DNA of 8,113 nucleotides from CAXTTV01 sp964247295 (lineage in GTDB: Bacteria; Chloroflexota; Ktedonobacteria; Ktedonobacterales; Ktedonobacteraceae): contig CAXTTV010000208.1 of NCBI GenBank assembly GCA_964247295.1, forward strand, positions 1 through 8,113, read 5' to 3'. Positions 1 through 6,396 of the stretch are shown here, one piece after another. The notes beneath the pieces are model-generated. The model did no database searches. It was not told where the DNA came from and saw only the letters and a list, made by a program, of their open reading frames with translations. Both the position numbers and the translations under genes were made by a program. The stretch's first letter is position 1. Every line of letters begins with the position of its first letter.

Positions 1-864
1 GTCTAGTTCCGCTCGGGCCTTACCTGGCAACGCTGGAAAATCTGTCACTGCCTTACTCTCTATTAAGGTTATACTACACCCTGGCATGAGGTGCCGCGCG
101 TACTGCAATTGAAACCCTCGTAGACCGAGCAGTAAACCGGCAACCCCCCAACGTCTCGCTAATGCCACAGAGGTATCCGGCAATTCGTGCAGCAGTTCAA
201 TCTCCTCATCAGAAGGCGAGAGGAGATCATCATAAAAGCCTTCGATCAGTAGCTCTTCATGTGCATCTTTAATAGAAGATAACGCCCACACAAGCCGCCA
301 GACTGCGTTGGGAAGAATCGTTCCTTCCTGTACCGGAACCGGTGTATGAAAGCATTCAAGATCGAGAGTTACCCCCAGGCGTCCTCTCGCACCCTCCGAT
401 ACAATTGGCAAGGTGGTATTAACAAGCTCTCCATGGCTACAAAGGCACAGGCTGGCCGCGAAAGAAAGGTTGATCTTCTTACAAAGATCCAGCAAGGACT
501 CCGAAGAACTCATCGGCGAAGGTACAAAGATCCAGCATAATGAGATTGGGAGGTTTTCCCCATCCCGATGACAGACTTGTAAAGCAGTTACCCAGGCCAG
601 AATGGTACGCCACTCCCCGACCGGCTCAGGAGCAGCATGACTGTATAAAAACAGACGAGTGGACCCTGTACCCTTATATTGGGCTATCAAGAGCCCGCCC
701 TCTTCGTCAAAAGCTGAAGTATGAAAACCGAGCGGCTCTAACTGTTCTCTTAAAAATATATTCACCTCTTTTAAAGATTGAAAAGCTGGCAACATTTGAG
801 ACGTAAGCAGCTCCGGACGTTGGCGTAACGCCTCGAACAGTCGATCCTGTCTGGATAGGGACAC
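1..864 (-). CDS. M20-peptidase-like protein, probably non-catalytic (N-terminal 288 codons, runs off left edge)
   Basis: An open frame of 288 codons reads on the minus strand from a GTG at 864-862 to the window edge without a stop; an in-frame TGA at 882-880 bounds the start, and GAGAGG (876-881) is a possible ribosome site 11 nt upstream. The order of recognisable parts follows the M20/M25/M40 metallopeptidase family: an N-terminal strand-helix region ending in LFLYSH (71-76), then a lid/dimerisation-domain start (about 157-220) with LPNAVWRLVWALSSIKD (184-200) and GFYDD (209-213), then PGKARAELD (280-288), which matches the family's IP.EA.AK.D stretch. Family members normally have GHxDVxP, GRGxxDxKG and an EEE.GS motif. 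Here only H76 survives, the next positions read AAPEP, and the YGRG-DDKG and Glu-Glu segments are absent, with about 50 residues fewer before the lid. I infer an M20-fold protein that cannot bind the usual two metals. It is not a simple pseudogene, since the frame is intact. The remainder lies outside the window. Confidence 0.72.
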   Translation of the reverse strand, partial: MSLSRQDRLFEALRQRPELLTSQMLPAFQSLKEVNIFLREQLEPLGFHTSAFDEEGGLLIAQYKGTGSTRLFLYSHAAPEPVGEWRTILAWVTALQVCHRDGENLPISLCWIFVPSPMSSSESLLDLCKKINLSFAASLCLCSHGELVNTTLPIVSEGARGRLGVTLDLECFHTPVPVQEGTILPNAVWRLVWALSSIKDAHEELLIEGFYDDLLSPSDEEIELLHELPDTSVALARRWGVAGLLLGLRGFQLQYARHLMPGCSITLIESKAVTDFPALPGKARAELD

Positions 865-913
865 TGTGACTACCGCCTCTCAGGCCTATAACTAGTACTG
901 CAAGTCAAAGATA

Positions 914-942
914 TTGCATGCTGTGATAGGAAAAGGTATACT
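914..942 (+). promoter_or_regulatory. Possible distal sigma70-like promoter for the phosphatase gene
   Basis: TTGCAT (914-919) and TATACT (937-942) are separated by 17 bp. The -35 match is only moderate (TTG conserved). It lies about 200 bp upstream of the phosphatase start and would be secondary to the better placed promoter at 1037-1065. It could also be chance in an AT-rich region. Confidence 0.25.
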
Positions 943-943
943 C

Positions 944-975
944 AAACTCAAGCAAGAAACATCAAAGTTGAGTTT
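944..975. repeat. Inverted repeat in divergent intergenic region
   Basis: AAACTCAA (944-951) and TTGAGTTT (968-975) are perfect 8-bp inverted arms separated by 16 bp. They lie between the divergent M20-like and phosphatase genes, next to the possible promoter at 914-942, so they could be an operator. Arms of this length can arise by chance in an AT-rich spacer. I could not identify a convincing promoter for the minus-strand gene. Confidence 0.3.
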
Positions 976-1036
976 ATACACAAGGTTATATAAAAAAGTG
1001 AAATAAGGAAGTTCATCGGATATACTCGTACGATAA

Positions 1037-1065
1037 TTGCCTTTTTCATAGTGTCGGTGTATTAT
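1037..1065 (+). promoter_or_regulatory. Sigma70-like promoter of the PP2C phosphatase gene
   Basis: TTGCCT (1037-1042) and TATTAT (1060-1065) are separated by exactly 17 bp; the -10 matches 5 of 6 and the -35 matches 4 of 6 consensus positions. Transcription would start near 1072, giving a 5' leader of about 80 nt before the TTG at 1151. Confidence 0.5.
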
Positions 1066-1136
1066 AGCCTACAGTTCCAGCAACTGGCTAGTATTGCTTT
1101 GAGAACGTATCATACAAATCGAGAACTTGATAACAT

Positions 1137-1141
1137 GGGAG
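1137..1141 (+). promoter_or_regulatory. Ribosome binding site that selects the TTG start at 1151
   Basis: GGGAG at 1137-1141 lies 9 nt before TTG 1151. The same GGGAG core precedes queC in this window. The other in-frame TTG at 1127 has no comparable site upstream, and an in-frame TGA at 1100-1102 rules out longer forms. Confidence 0.55.
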
Positions 1142-1150
1142 AATAGTGCG

Positions 1151-3526
1151 TTGGCTAAACAACTCCGTCTCGATGTTGCACAGCTAACCGATGTTGGCCG
1201 AAAACGTGAACATAACGAAGACAACATGGCCTACGTCATCCCCAAAGATCCCCAGGTGATGGCGAAAAAAGGTGCTTTGTTCATTGTGGCCGATGGTATG
1301 GGAGGTCATGCGGCGGGCGAGGTGGCAAGCGAGATCGCGGTCGATACTGTTAGCAACGTCTATTATCAGGATGACAGTGATGACGCTGCCGCTTCGTTGC
1401 TGCATGCGATTAAACGTGCAAACTCATCAATTCACCAGAGGGCGGCCGAGAATATGCTTCGCAGTGGTATGGGGACAACCTGCGTGGCGTCTGTGTTACG
1501 CGGCAATATCGCTTATGTGGCGAATGTCGGGGACAGCCGGGCCTATCTGATACATAATAATACGGTTAAACAGGTTTCGCTTGATCATTCGTGGGTCGCA
1601 GAGCAGGTTCGTGCTGGCCTGTTAACGGAAGAACAAGCACGTACACATACACAACGCAATGTGATTACACGCTCTCTTGGTACTCAACCCGAGGTTGAGG
1701 TTGATATTTTTACCGAACTCCTGGAAGAGGGCGATACATTGGTTTTGTGTACCGATGGATTATCTGGTCTGGTCGACGATGATGAGCTGGGGCGGATTGT
1801 TCACGATTTTGTGCCTCAGGAAAGCGTCTATCATCTCGTTGAACGCGCCAATGAGAATGGTGGCCCTGACAATATTACAGCGATTGTCATTCGGGTGAAT
1901 GAGGTTGGCGCGGAAGAAACACCTTCCGGTATCCGACGCGCCGGTCCTTCTACTAATGCTCCCTCCCCCATTACTGGTACCGTAGAGGCTCCTGCGGCGG
2001 TGGGCATTCAAACGGCGGCACCTTACAGTCTGCAAAATAGCGTTGGGAGCAGCCCCGTTACTGGACCTCTGCTGGGCAAAAATGGTTCAGTGTCCAATAC
2101 ACTGAACCAACCAATCGCTGCGGCTCCTCCACCTCATAAGAAGCGCAATCGTTTGCTGCTACCATCTCTGGCCATGCTCTCTATTGCTCTGATAGTCGCG
2201 TTGGCAGGGGCAGGATACTATATCTGGTTTGCTGCTCGTCCATCAATCGATAATTCGTTTCAATCAGCCCAGGCTCTGGTTCAAAAGGCAAATAACGAGG
2301 TTGCTAAAGACCCCACTACCGCCTTGAAAGATCTCGCTACCGCTCAGACTACTCTCAAGAGCCTTCAGAACAATCCATTATCACCTGAACAACGAACAAA
2401 TGTTGAAAATCTTTTGCAAAATGATGTGACCAGGACGACGAGAGCCGCGATCACACAATATAATCAGATGGCGCTGATCAATTATCTTCCCTGTACTAAT
2501 ACCAATGGAAACCCTATTAATGAGGCAACTACTAATACTCTTCCTAAGAGTATTCTCACGGTTCCCCAGGGAGAAACCTCCTTGCTTTTCACGGTCACAC
2601 AGAATGGCGCTCTGTATCAGGTCAGCAATAATAATAGCCTGACAAAAAAAATCCAATTCCCAAATAATGCTCAGGTGGTTTCAGCGGTGAGTACAAATAA
2701 GGTTCTAGTTGCTCTACTCAAGAGTGGTTCAAATTATAGCCTGGCGACACTGCAACCTGGACAGGATAAAGCTGACAAAGACGATCAAATCAATCTAACC
2801 GCGATTAAAACCGGGCATGTCCCTTCATCTATTACGGCCTGGGAGAACGATGTCTATGTGGTTCTGACCTCGGCAAATGAGGCCAATACGGTGAAGGTGC
2901 TAAACTATACTGCTGACAAGCTGGCAAACCAGCCTGATCCAGTGGAGATCCAAGTGTCGGCGAGTCTGATGAGCACGTCGGCTTTTCCAAACCATCAAAT
3001 GTTCTTCCTGCTAAGCGATGGCTCGATGCAAAATGCCCAGATCACCGGTACAAAAGCAATCAGTTCGGCGGTTCTGGTCCAACGTCCGATCGCGGCACCC
3101 CTCCCGATCAGTAGTAAAGACTTTAGTGCGACGATGGCTCCTGTCCCTACGGCGGCAAGTACGACAACAAACTCTGCCACTTCAACGCCTCTAGCAGTGG
3201 CCGCTCCGGTCTCTTTAACGGCGGGCGCGATCAATGGAACGCCTCATCTGTTTGTGGGCGATGCTACAAATCATAGCGTTCTCGATCTTCAGACGGCGAA
3301 CGAGGCTACGGCAAATACGGTTGTAGGAACGGTTGTTGCCAATACACCTGCGGCTCCAAAAAATTCGATGCTCCATCTTAATCAGCAATATGCCTCTTCT
3401 CATCTCCTCTCTCAGATGAAAAGTGTTGCCATAGACCCCAATGGCAAGATAGTATATGTCTTGACACAAAATGGGGCTGTTCAGTTAATTAGCACTCCAA
3501 CTGGGGCACTCAATAACTGCGCGTAA
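1151..3526 (+). CDS. Membrane-anchored PP2C-type Ser/Thr protein phosphatase with large extracytoplasmic domain
   Basis: This 791-residue protein starts at TTG 1151 (a longer form would start at TTG 1127, adding 8 residues). Residues 1-250 form a complete bacterial PP2C (PPM/Stp1-like) domain: NED (22-24), VADGMGGH (46-53), GMGTT (106-110), GDSRAY (127-132), CTDGL (200-204) and GGPDN (237-241). The metal-binding aspartates D48, D202 and D240 are present, so Mn/Mg-dependent dephosphorylation of phospho-Ser/Thr proteins in the cytoplasm is expected. A Pro/Ala/Ser-rich linker (about 255-328) leads to a basic HKKRNR (329-334) and one membrane helix (about 336-359), placing the phosphatase inside. 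Outside there is a helical stalk (about 366-448) and a strand-rich region (about 470-790) containing repeats such as LLFTVTQNGALYQV and IVYVLTQNGAVQLI, suggestive of beta-propeller blades, with a Pro/Ser/Thr-rich insertion at 663-688. The only ectodomain cysteines are C448 and C790. Such phosphatases usually oppose membrane Ser/Thr kinases. No kinase gene is in the window. Confidence 0.93.
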   Translation: MAKQLRLDVAQLTDVGRKREHNEDNMAYVIPKDPQVMAKKGALFIVADGMGGHAAGEVASEIAVDTVSNVYYQDDSDDAAASLLHAIKRANSSIHQRAAENMLRSGMGTTCVASVLRGNIAYVANVGDSRAYLIHNNTVKQVSLDHSWVAEQVRAGLLTEEQARTHTQRNVITRSLGTQPEVEVDIFTELLEEGDTLVLCTDGLSGLVDDDELGRIVHDFVPQESVYHLVERANENGGPDNITAIVIRVNEVGAEETPSGIRRAGPSTNAPSPITGTVEAPAAVGIQTAAPYSLQNSVGSSPVTGPLLGKNGSVSNTLNQPIAAAPPPHKKRNRLLLPSLAMLSIALIVALAGAGYYIWFAARPSIDNSFQSAQALVQKANNEVAKDPTTALKDLATAQTTLKSLQNNPLSPEQRTNVENLLQNDVTRTTRAAITQYNQMALINYLPCTNTNGNPINEATTNTLPKSILTVPQGETSLLFTVTQNGALYQVSNNNSLTKKIQFPNNAQVVSAVSTNKVLVALLKSGSNYSLATLQPGQDKADKDDQINLTAIKTGHVPSSITAWENDVYVVLTSANEANTVKVLNYTADKLANQPDPVEIQVSASLMSTSAFPNHQMFFLLSDGSMQNAQITGTKAISSAVLVQRPIAAPLPISSKDFSATMAPVPTAASTTTNSATSTPLAVAAPVSLTAGAINGTPHLFVGDATNHSVLDLQTANEATANTVVGTVVANTPAAPKNSMLHLNQQYASSHLLSQMKSVAIDPNGKIVYVLTQNGAVQLISTPTGALNNCA
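2083..2109 (+). other. Perfect 11-bp hairpin inside the phosphatase linker coding region
   Basis: TGGTTCAGTGT (2083-2093) and ACACTGAACCA (2099-2109) pair perfectly around a 5-nt loop. The hairpin encodes part of the disordered linker about 20 codons before the membrane helix. There is no T-tract after it, so it is not an obvious terminator; a role in pausing is conjecture. Confidence 0.5.
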
Positions 3527-3532
3527 CGCTTC

Positions 3533-3576
3533 TATCCGGACACTGTGATGATTACCTGCCTCACAATGTCCGGATA
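3533..3576. repeat. 16-bp near-perfect hairpin between phosphatase gene and aspS
   Basis: TATCCGGACACTGTGA (3533-3548) pairs with 3561-3576 over 16 positions with a single C-A mismatch, around a 12-nt loop. It begins 7 nt after the phosphatase stop and ends 46 nt before aspS. No U-run follows, so it is not a standard intrinsic terminator. It could be an RNA-stabilising or Rho-related 3' end, a leader element of aspS, or a dispersed palindromic repeat. I saw no clear promoter between it and aspS. Confidence 0.6.
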
Positions 3577-3622
3577 TGCCTCTGTTCAAAATCAGCTCTG
3601 TCTATAGTAGAAGGAGATTAAT

Positions 3623-5416
3623 GTGGCTTTCGAGGTTTCTTTTCGTACAAATACCTGCGGTGAATTGACGGCGAAAGATGTGGATAAGCAGGTCACGCTG
3701 GCCGGCTGGATTAACCGTCGCCGCGATCACGGCGGCCTGATATTTCTGGATCTACGCGATCGCTATGGCCTGACTCAAGTTATCTGTGATCCCGAACGCT
3801 CCCCTGAGGCCCATAAAATCGCTTCGGAGATTCGCTCCGAATATGTGGTCCAGGTACAGGGACGCGTTGTCCGCCGCCTTGCTGGCACTGAGAATGCTAA
3901 TCTGACAACCGGTGAGATTGAGGTTGCCGCTGAGGCAATCACTATCCTCAATGCTGCTCGCACAACCCCTTTCCCTATCTCAGATGCGATCGAGGTCGAT
4001 GAGTCACTCCGTTTGAAGTATCGCTATCTGGATCTGCGCCGCCCGGCGATGCGCGAGAATATTGTTCTCCGCCACCGCGTGGTAAAGGCGATGCGCGATT
4101 ATCTGGATAATCGCGGCTTCCTGGAGATCGAGACGCCGATCCTGATGAAAAGTACCCCCGAGGGCGCTCGCGACTATCTTGTCCCCAGCCGACTCTATGA
4201 TGGCGAGTTCTACGCCCTACCACAGTCCCCACAACAATTAAAGCAGTTGCTGATGGTCGCCGGCCTTGATCGCTACTTCCAGATCGCTCGCTGTTTCCGT
4301 GACGAGGATCAGCGCTCCGACCGCCAGCCTGAGTTTACTCAACTTGATCTGGAGATGTCTTTTGTCTCCGAAGAGGATGTGATCGGGTTAATTGAGGGCT
4401 TGCTGATCCATCTGATTGGGACGGCGACAAAGAAAAAGATTAAGCAGAAGCCGTTCCCAAGAATTAGCTTCCAGGAGTCGATGGAGCGCTATGGCAATGA
4501 TCGTCCCGATCTACGCTTCGGTCTTCCTCTGGTGACAATCTCAGATCTGGCCGACAAAGGGAGCTTCAGTGTGTTTAAAGATGCTCTGGCCCGCCAGGGA
4601 CTGATCAAGGGCATCCGCGTGCCAGGAGCAGGAGGCTATAGCCGCAAACAGGTTGAAGAGCTCACGGAGTTTGCTCGCCAACAGGGCGCGAAGGGTCTGG
4701 TCTCTCTGGCAATTCATGAGAACGGCGAGATTAAATCTCCACTCACGAAATTTATGGAACCTGCGGATGTCCAGGCAATTATTCAGCGTCTGGAAGGTCA
4801 ACCCGGCGATCTCCTGCTGTTTGTGGCCGATACCCCTAAAACGACAAACGATGTGCTTTCTCGTCTCCGTCAAAAGCTGGGCGAGCGCCTGCAACTGATC
4901 GATCCAGAGGAGATGGCTCTTTGCTGGGTTCTGGATTTCCCACTGTTCCACTACGATGAGGATCTTCAACGCTATGACGCCGAACATAATCCTTTCTCGG
5001 GTATGGATGAGCAACATCTGGATCGCCTGGACAGCGATCCCCTGAATATTCGCGCGAAACAGTATGACATTATCTGCAATGGCTATGAAATCGGCGGCGG
5101 TAGTGTGCGTATCAATGTCGCGGAGATCCAGCGCAAGGTCTTTTCTTTGATGAAGATGAGCGATGCACAAATTCAAGATCAGTTTGGGCATATGCTTGAG
5201 GCCTTTGAGTATGGAGCTCCTCCCCACGGAGGGATCGCGCTGGGGCTCGATCGACTGGTAATGCTTTTCGCCAGTGAGGATAGCATCCGCGAGGTCATCG
5301 CTTTCCCCAAAAATAATGGGGCTCAGGATCTGCTGATGAACGCTCCCTCCCCAGTCGATGAGAAACAATTGGCAGAACTCCATCTGCGTATCCGCGAAAC
5401 TACGAAGAAGTCGTAA
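3623..5416 (+). CDS. aspS: Aspartyl-tRNA synthetase, probably non-discriminating (AspRS / Asx-RS)
   Basis: This class II synthetase attaches aspartate to tRNA-Asp in the cytoplasm. The start is GTG at 3623 with AAGGAG (3611-3616) 6 nt upstream. At 597 residues it has the full length of bacterial-type AspRS. It contains an N-terminal OB-fold anticodon-binding domain (about 1-105), LKYRYLDLRRP (131-141), motif 1 around FLEIETPILMKSTPEGARDY (166-185), motif 2 around FRDEDQRSDRQPEFTQLD (225-242), a GAD insertion (about 295-430), and motif 3 GGIALGLDRL (536-545). H36 in RRRDHGG and G88 in LAGT match the His/Gly pair known to relax tRNA specificity in non-discriminating AspRS; discriminating enzymes such as E. 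coli's have Leu and Lys there. I infer that it also makes Asp-tRNA-Asn for GatCAB. The usual HHPFT near the active site reads EHNPFSG (454-460). Transcription may come from the phosphatase promoter or from within that gene. Confidence 0.97.
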   Translation: MAFEVSFRTNTCGELTAKDVDKQVTLAGWINRRRDHGGLIFLDLRDRYGLTQVICDPERSPEAHKIASEIRSEYVVQVQGRVVRRLAGTENANLTTGEIEVAAEAITILNAARTTPFPISDAIEVDESLRLKYRYLDLRRPAMRENIVLRHRVVKAMRDYLDNRGFLEIETPILMKSTPEGARDYLVPSRLYDGEFYALPQSPQQLKQLLMVAGLDRYFQIARCFRDEDQRSDRQPEFTQLDLEMSFVSEEDVIGLIEGLLIHLIGTATKKKIKQKPFPRISFQESMERYGNDRPDLRFGLPLVTISDLADKGSFSVFKDALARQGLIKGIRVPGAGGYSRKQVEELTEFARQQGAKGLVSLAIHENGEIKSPLTKFMEPADVQAIIQRLEGQPGDLLLFVADTPKTTNDVLSRLRQKLGERLQLIDPEEMALCWVLDFPLFHYDEDLQRYDAEHNPFSGMDEQHLDRLDSDPLNIRAKQYDIICNGYEIGGGSVRINVAEIQRKVFSLMKMSDAQIQDQFGHMLEAFEYGAPPHGGIALGLDRLVMLFASEDSIREVIAFPKNNGAQDLLMNAPSPVDEKQLAELHLRIRETTKKS

Positions 5417-5424
5417 ACGGATCG

Positions 5425-5469
5425 CCAGCAAAAAGGGAACGCCGATTACAAATCTTCCCTTTTTGCTGG
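5425..5469 (+). terminator. Intrinsic terminator of aspS
   Basis: CCAGCAAAAAGGGAA (5425-5439) pairs perfectly with 5455-5469 (15 bp, 15-nt loop), starting 9 nt after the aspS stop. The inner GGGAA/TTCCC stem is followed by TTTTT, giving a terminator U-run paired with an upstream A-run. The symmetry could let it also work on the other strand. Confidence 0.7.
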
Positions 5470-5493
5470 ATGCTCGCAGCATTTTCTGATATT

Positions 5494-5507
5494 TCAGGCA
5501 CGCCTGA
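5494..5507. repeat. Short palindrome in aspS-arsR spacer
   Basis: TCAGGC-AC-GCCTGA is a 6-2-6 perfect dyad about 25 bp beyond the aspS terminator. It is about 130 bp from the likely arsR promoter, so a role as operator is not evident. Confidence 0.25.
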
Positions 5508-5622
5508 TAAGTATTTATGGAAAAAGCAATTAAGCCTGTCGTGCACATGTGAAGCCACTCCCCAGGCCGATCTATTTAACCATGACCTCCCATATTTTCC
5601 CGCTTTCATACCCTAAATTTGG

Positions 5623-5667
5623 ATACCTCGGTATACTGAATGTAGGTTGATCCCCAAACCATTCAGT
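5623..5667 (+). promoter_or_regulatory. Candidate arsR promoter and autoregulatory operator
   Basis: TATACT (5632-5637) is a plausible -10 hexamer, with transcription starting near 5644 and a leader of about 60 nt; no good -35 is visible at the proper distance. Two dyads overlap it. ATACC-TC-GGTAT (5623-5634) has a 5-2-5 layout like the central part of ArsR/SmtB sites. ACTGAATG (5635-5642) is repeated inverted as CATTCAGT (5660-5667), spanning the expected start site. Family members commonly bind such sites at their own promoter, so self-repression is inferred. Confidence 0.38.
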
Positions 5668-5702
5668 TTCACTTTCGGTTGGGAGGATGTTAGGAGGAAA
5701 TA

Positions 5703-6122
5703 ATGAGTTCAATGAATCATGTAAATGCACCCCATGGTGCTTCAGCACAAATCAATTCTAATAATGGTATGGGTTTTATGAATCGCCAGCCTCCTGTTGG
5801 TAAACAGGCGACAATTGTTACCCCCAAATTTGTTCCCTCGTTGACGGAGGAAGAGGCGATCGGACAGGCACGACTTCTCAAGGCTCTGGCTGACCCCACT
5901 CGCTTGCGCATCTTGAGCTTGCTCAATAAGCATGAGGGGGAGGTTTGCGTTTTTGAAATTGTAGAAAGCTTCACGCTGGAGCAGCCGACGATCTCGCATC
6001 ATTTACGTATCTTACGTGACGCTGGACTGGTGGATTGCCGGAAAAAGGGCCTCTGGGCCTACTACTTTGTTCGTCGCGATGCCTTGAACCGCGCGCGCGA
6101 AGTAATCAACGGCCTCGCATAA
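5703..6122 (+). CDS. ArsR/SmtB-family winged-helix transcriptional repressor
   Basis: The 139-residue protein starts at ATG 5703 with a strong AGGAGG (5692-5697) 5 nt upstream. Residues 48-139 match the ArsR winged helix: ARLLKALADPTRLRILSLL (56-74), a recognition region EQPTISHHLRILRDAGLV (93-110), and a wing VDCRKKGLWAYYFV (110-123). The first 47 residues are a polar Asn/Gly/Pro-rich extension not seen in short family members and are probably disordered. The classical alpha-3 metal site ELCVCD reads EVCVFE here, so only C82 of the Cys pair remains; C112 lies in the wing, and there is no alpha-5 DxH...H site. The inducing signal therefore cannot be named, and a non-metal ligand or a different Cys pair is possible. 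It sits alone between the aspS terminator and a long spacer, so no target gene is indicated beyond its own promoter. Confidence 0.93.
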   Translation: MSSMNHVNAPHGASAQINSNNGMGFMNRQPPVGKQATIVTPKFVPSLTEEEAIGQARLLKALADPTRLRILSLLNKHEGEVCVFEIVESFTLEQPTISHHLRILRDAGLVDCRKKGLWAYYFVRRDALNRAREVINGLA

Positions 6123-6318
6123 TGCTGGGTGTGGTTGAGGTTTTTGGGAGGATGTGAACGTATCATGCCAGGCCGCTTATGTCCAGCTCTTCTGCAACGG
6201 AAGTAGGCGGCTCATTTTGTCAGGGGATCGCCCATCAGTCTCTCTACAGGCCTTTCTTATTTTTCCTTTGCCGGCCCTTCACAGGTCTCACCAAAAGCTC
6301 CACTCCCGTTTTCTTTTC

Positions 6319-6368
6319 AGAGGTTAGAATCTCTCTACTACCTGTACTAAATTGCCCTTCTAACCTCT
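6319..6368. repeat. 11-bp perfect inverted repeat abutting the tRNA-Arg promoter
   Basis: AGAGGTTAGAA (6319-6329) and TTCTAACCTCT (6358-6368) are perfect inverted arms with a 28-nt spacer. The right arm ends on the first T of the -35 hexamer. It could be a protein-binding site controlling the promoter, or a hairpin formed in RNA read through from arsR. Confidence 0.5.
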
Positions 6369-6396
6369 TGACAGGCTTCTGGTTTTGCTGTATTAT
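6368..6396 (+). promoter_or_regulatory. Strong sigma70-type promoter of tRNA-Arg
   Basis: A perfect TTGACA (6368-6373), a 17-bp spacer and TATTAT (6391-6396, 5 of 6) form the best promoter in the window. Transcription would start near 6403, about 44 nt before the mature tRNA end, leaving a 5' leader for RNase P to remove. Confidence 0.8.

Noticed and set aside
346..806. Two adjacent plus-strand frames (346-540 and 540-806)
   Set aside because: They are opposite the M20-like gene, have no ribosome sites and no family-like sequence.
2534..2554. 9-bp hairpin AATACTCTT-CCT-AAGAGTATT in the phosphatase gene
   Set aside because: An arm of this length is near chance expectation for the window and there is no T-run or positional reason for function.
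3461..3490. TTGACA at 3461 as an internal aspS promoter
   Set aside because: The best -10 at correct spacing (TTAATT) matches only 3 of 6 positions.
859..3548. Shared 11-mer GGACACTGTGA at 859-869 and in the hairpin at 3538-3548
   Set aside because: Expected by chance at this length; the surrounding sequence does not align without gaps and 859-869 lacks the palindrome.
4541..5548. 335-codon minus-strand frame antisense to aspS, with a GGGGAG 9 nt before its ATG
   Set aside because: It lies almost entirely opposite a highly conserved gene, crosses its terminator, and shows no recognisable domain; codon bias of aspS explains a long open antisense frame.
5679..6155. 12-bp direct repeat TTGGGAGGATGT (5679-5690 and 6144-6155) flanking arsR
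   Set aside because: A repeat of this length is expected by chance in a window of this size, and its core is a ribosome-site-like GGGAGG.
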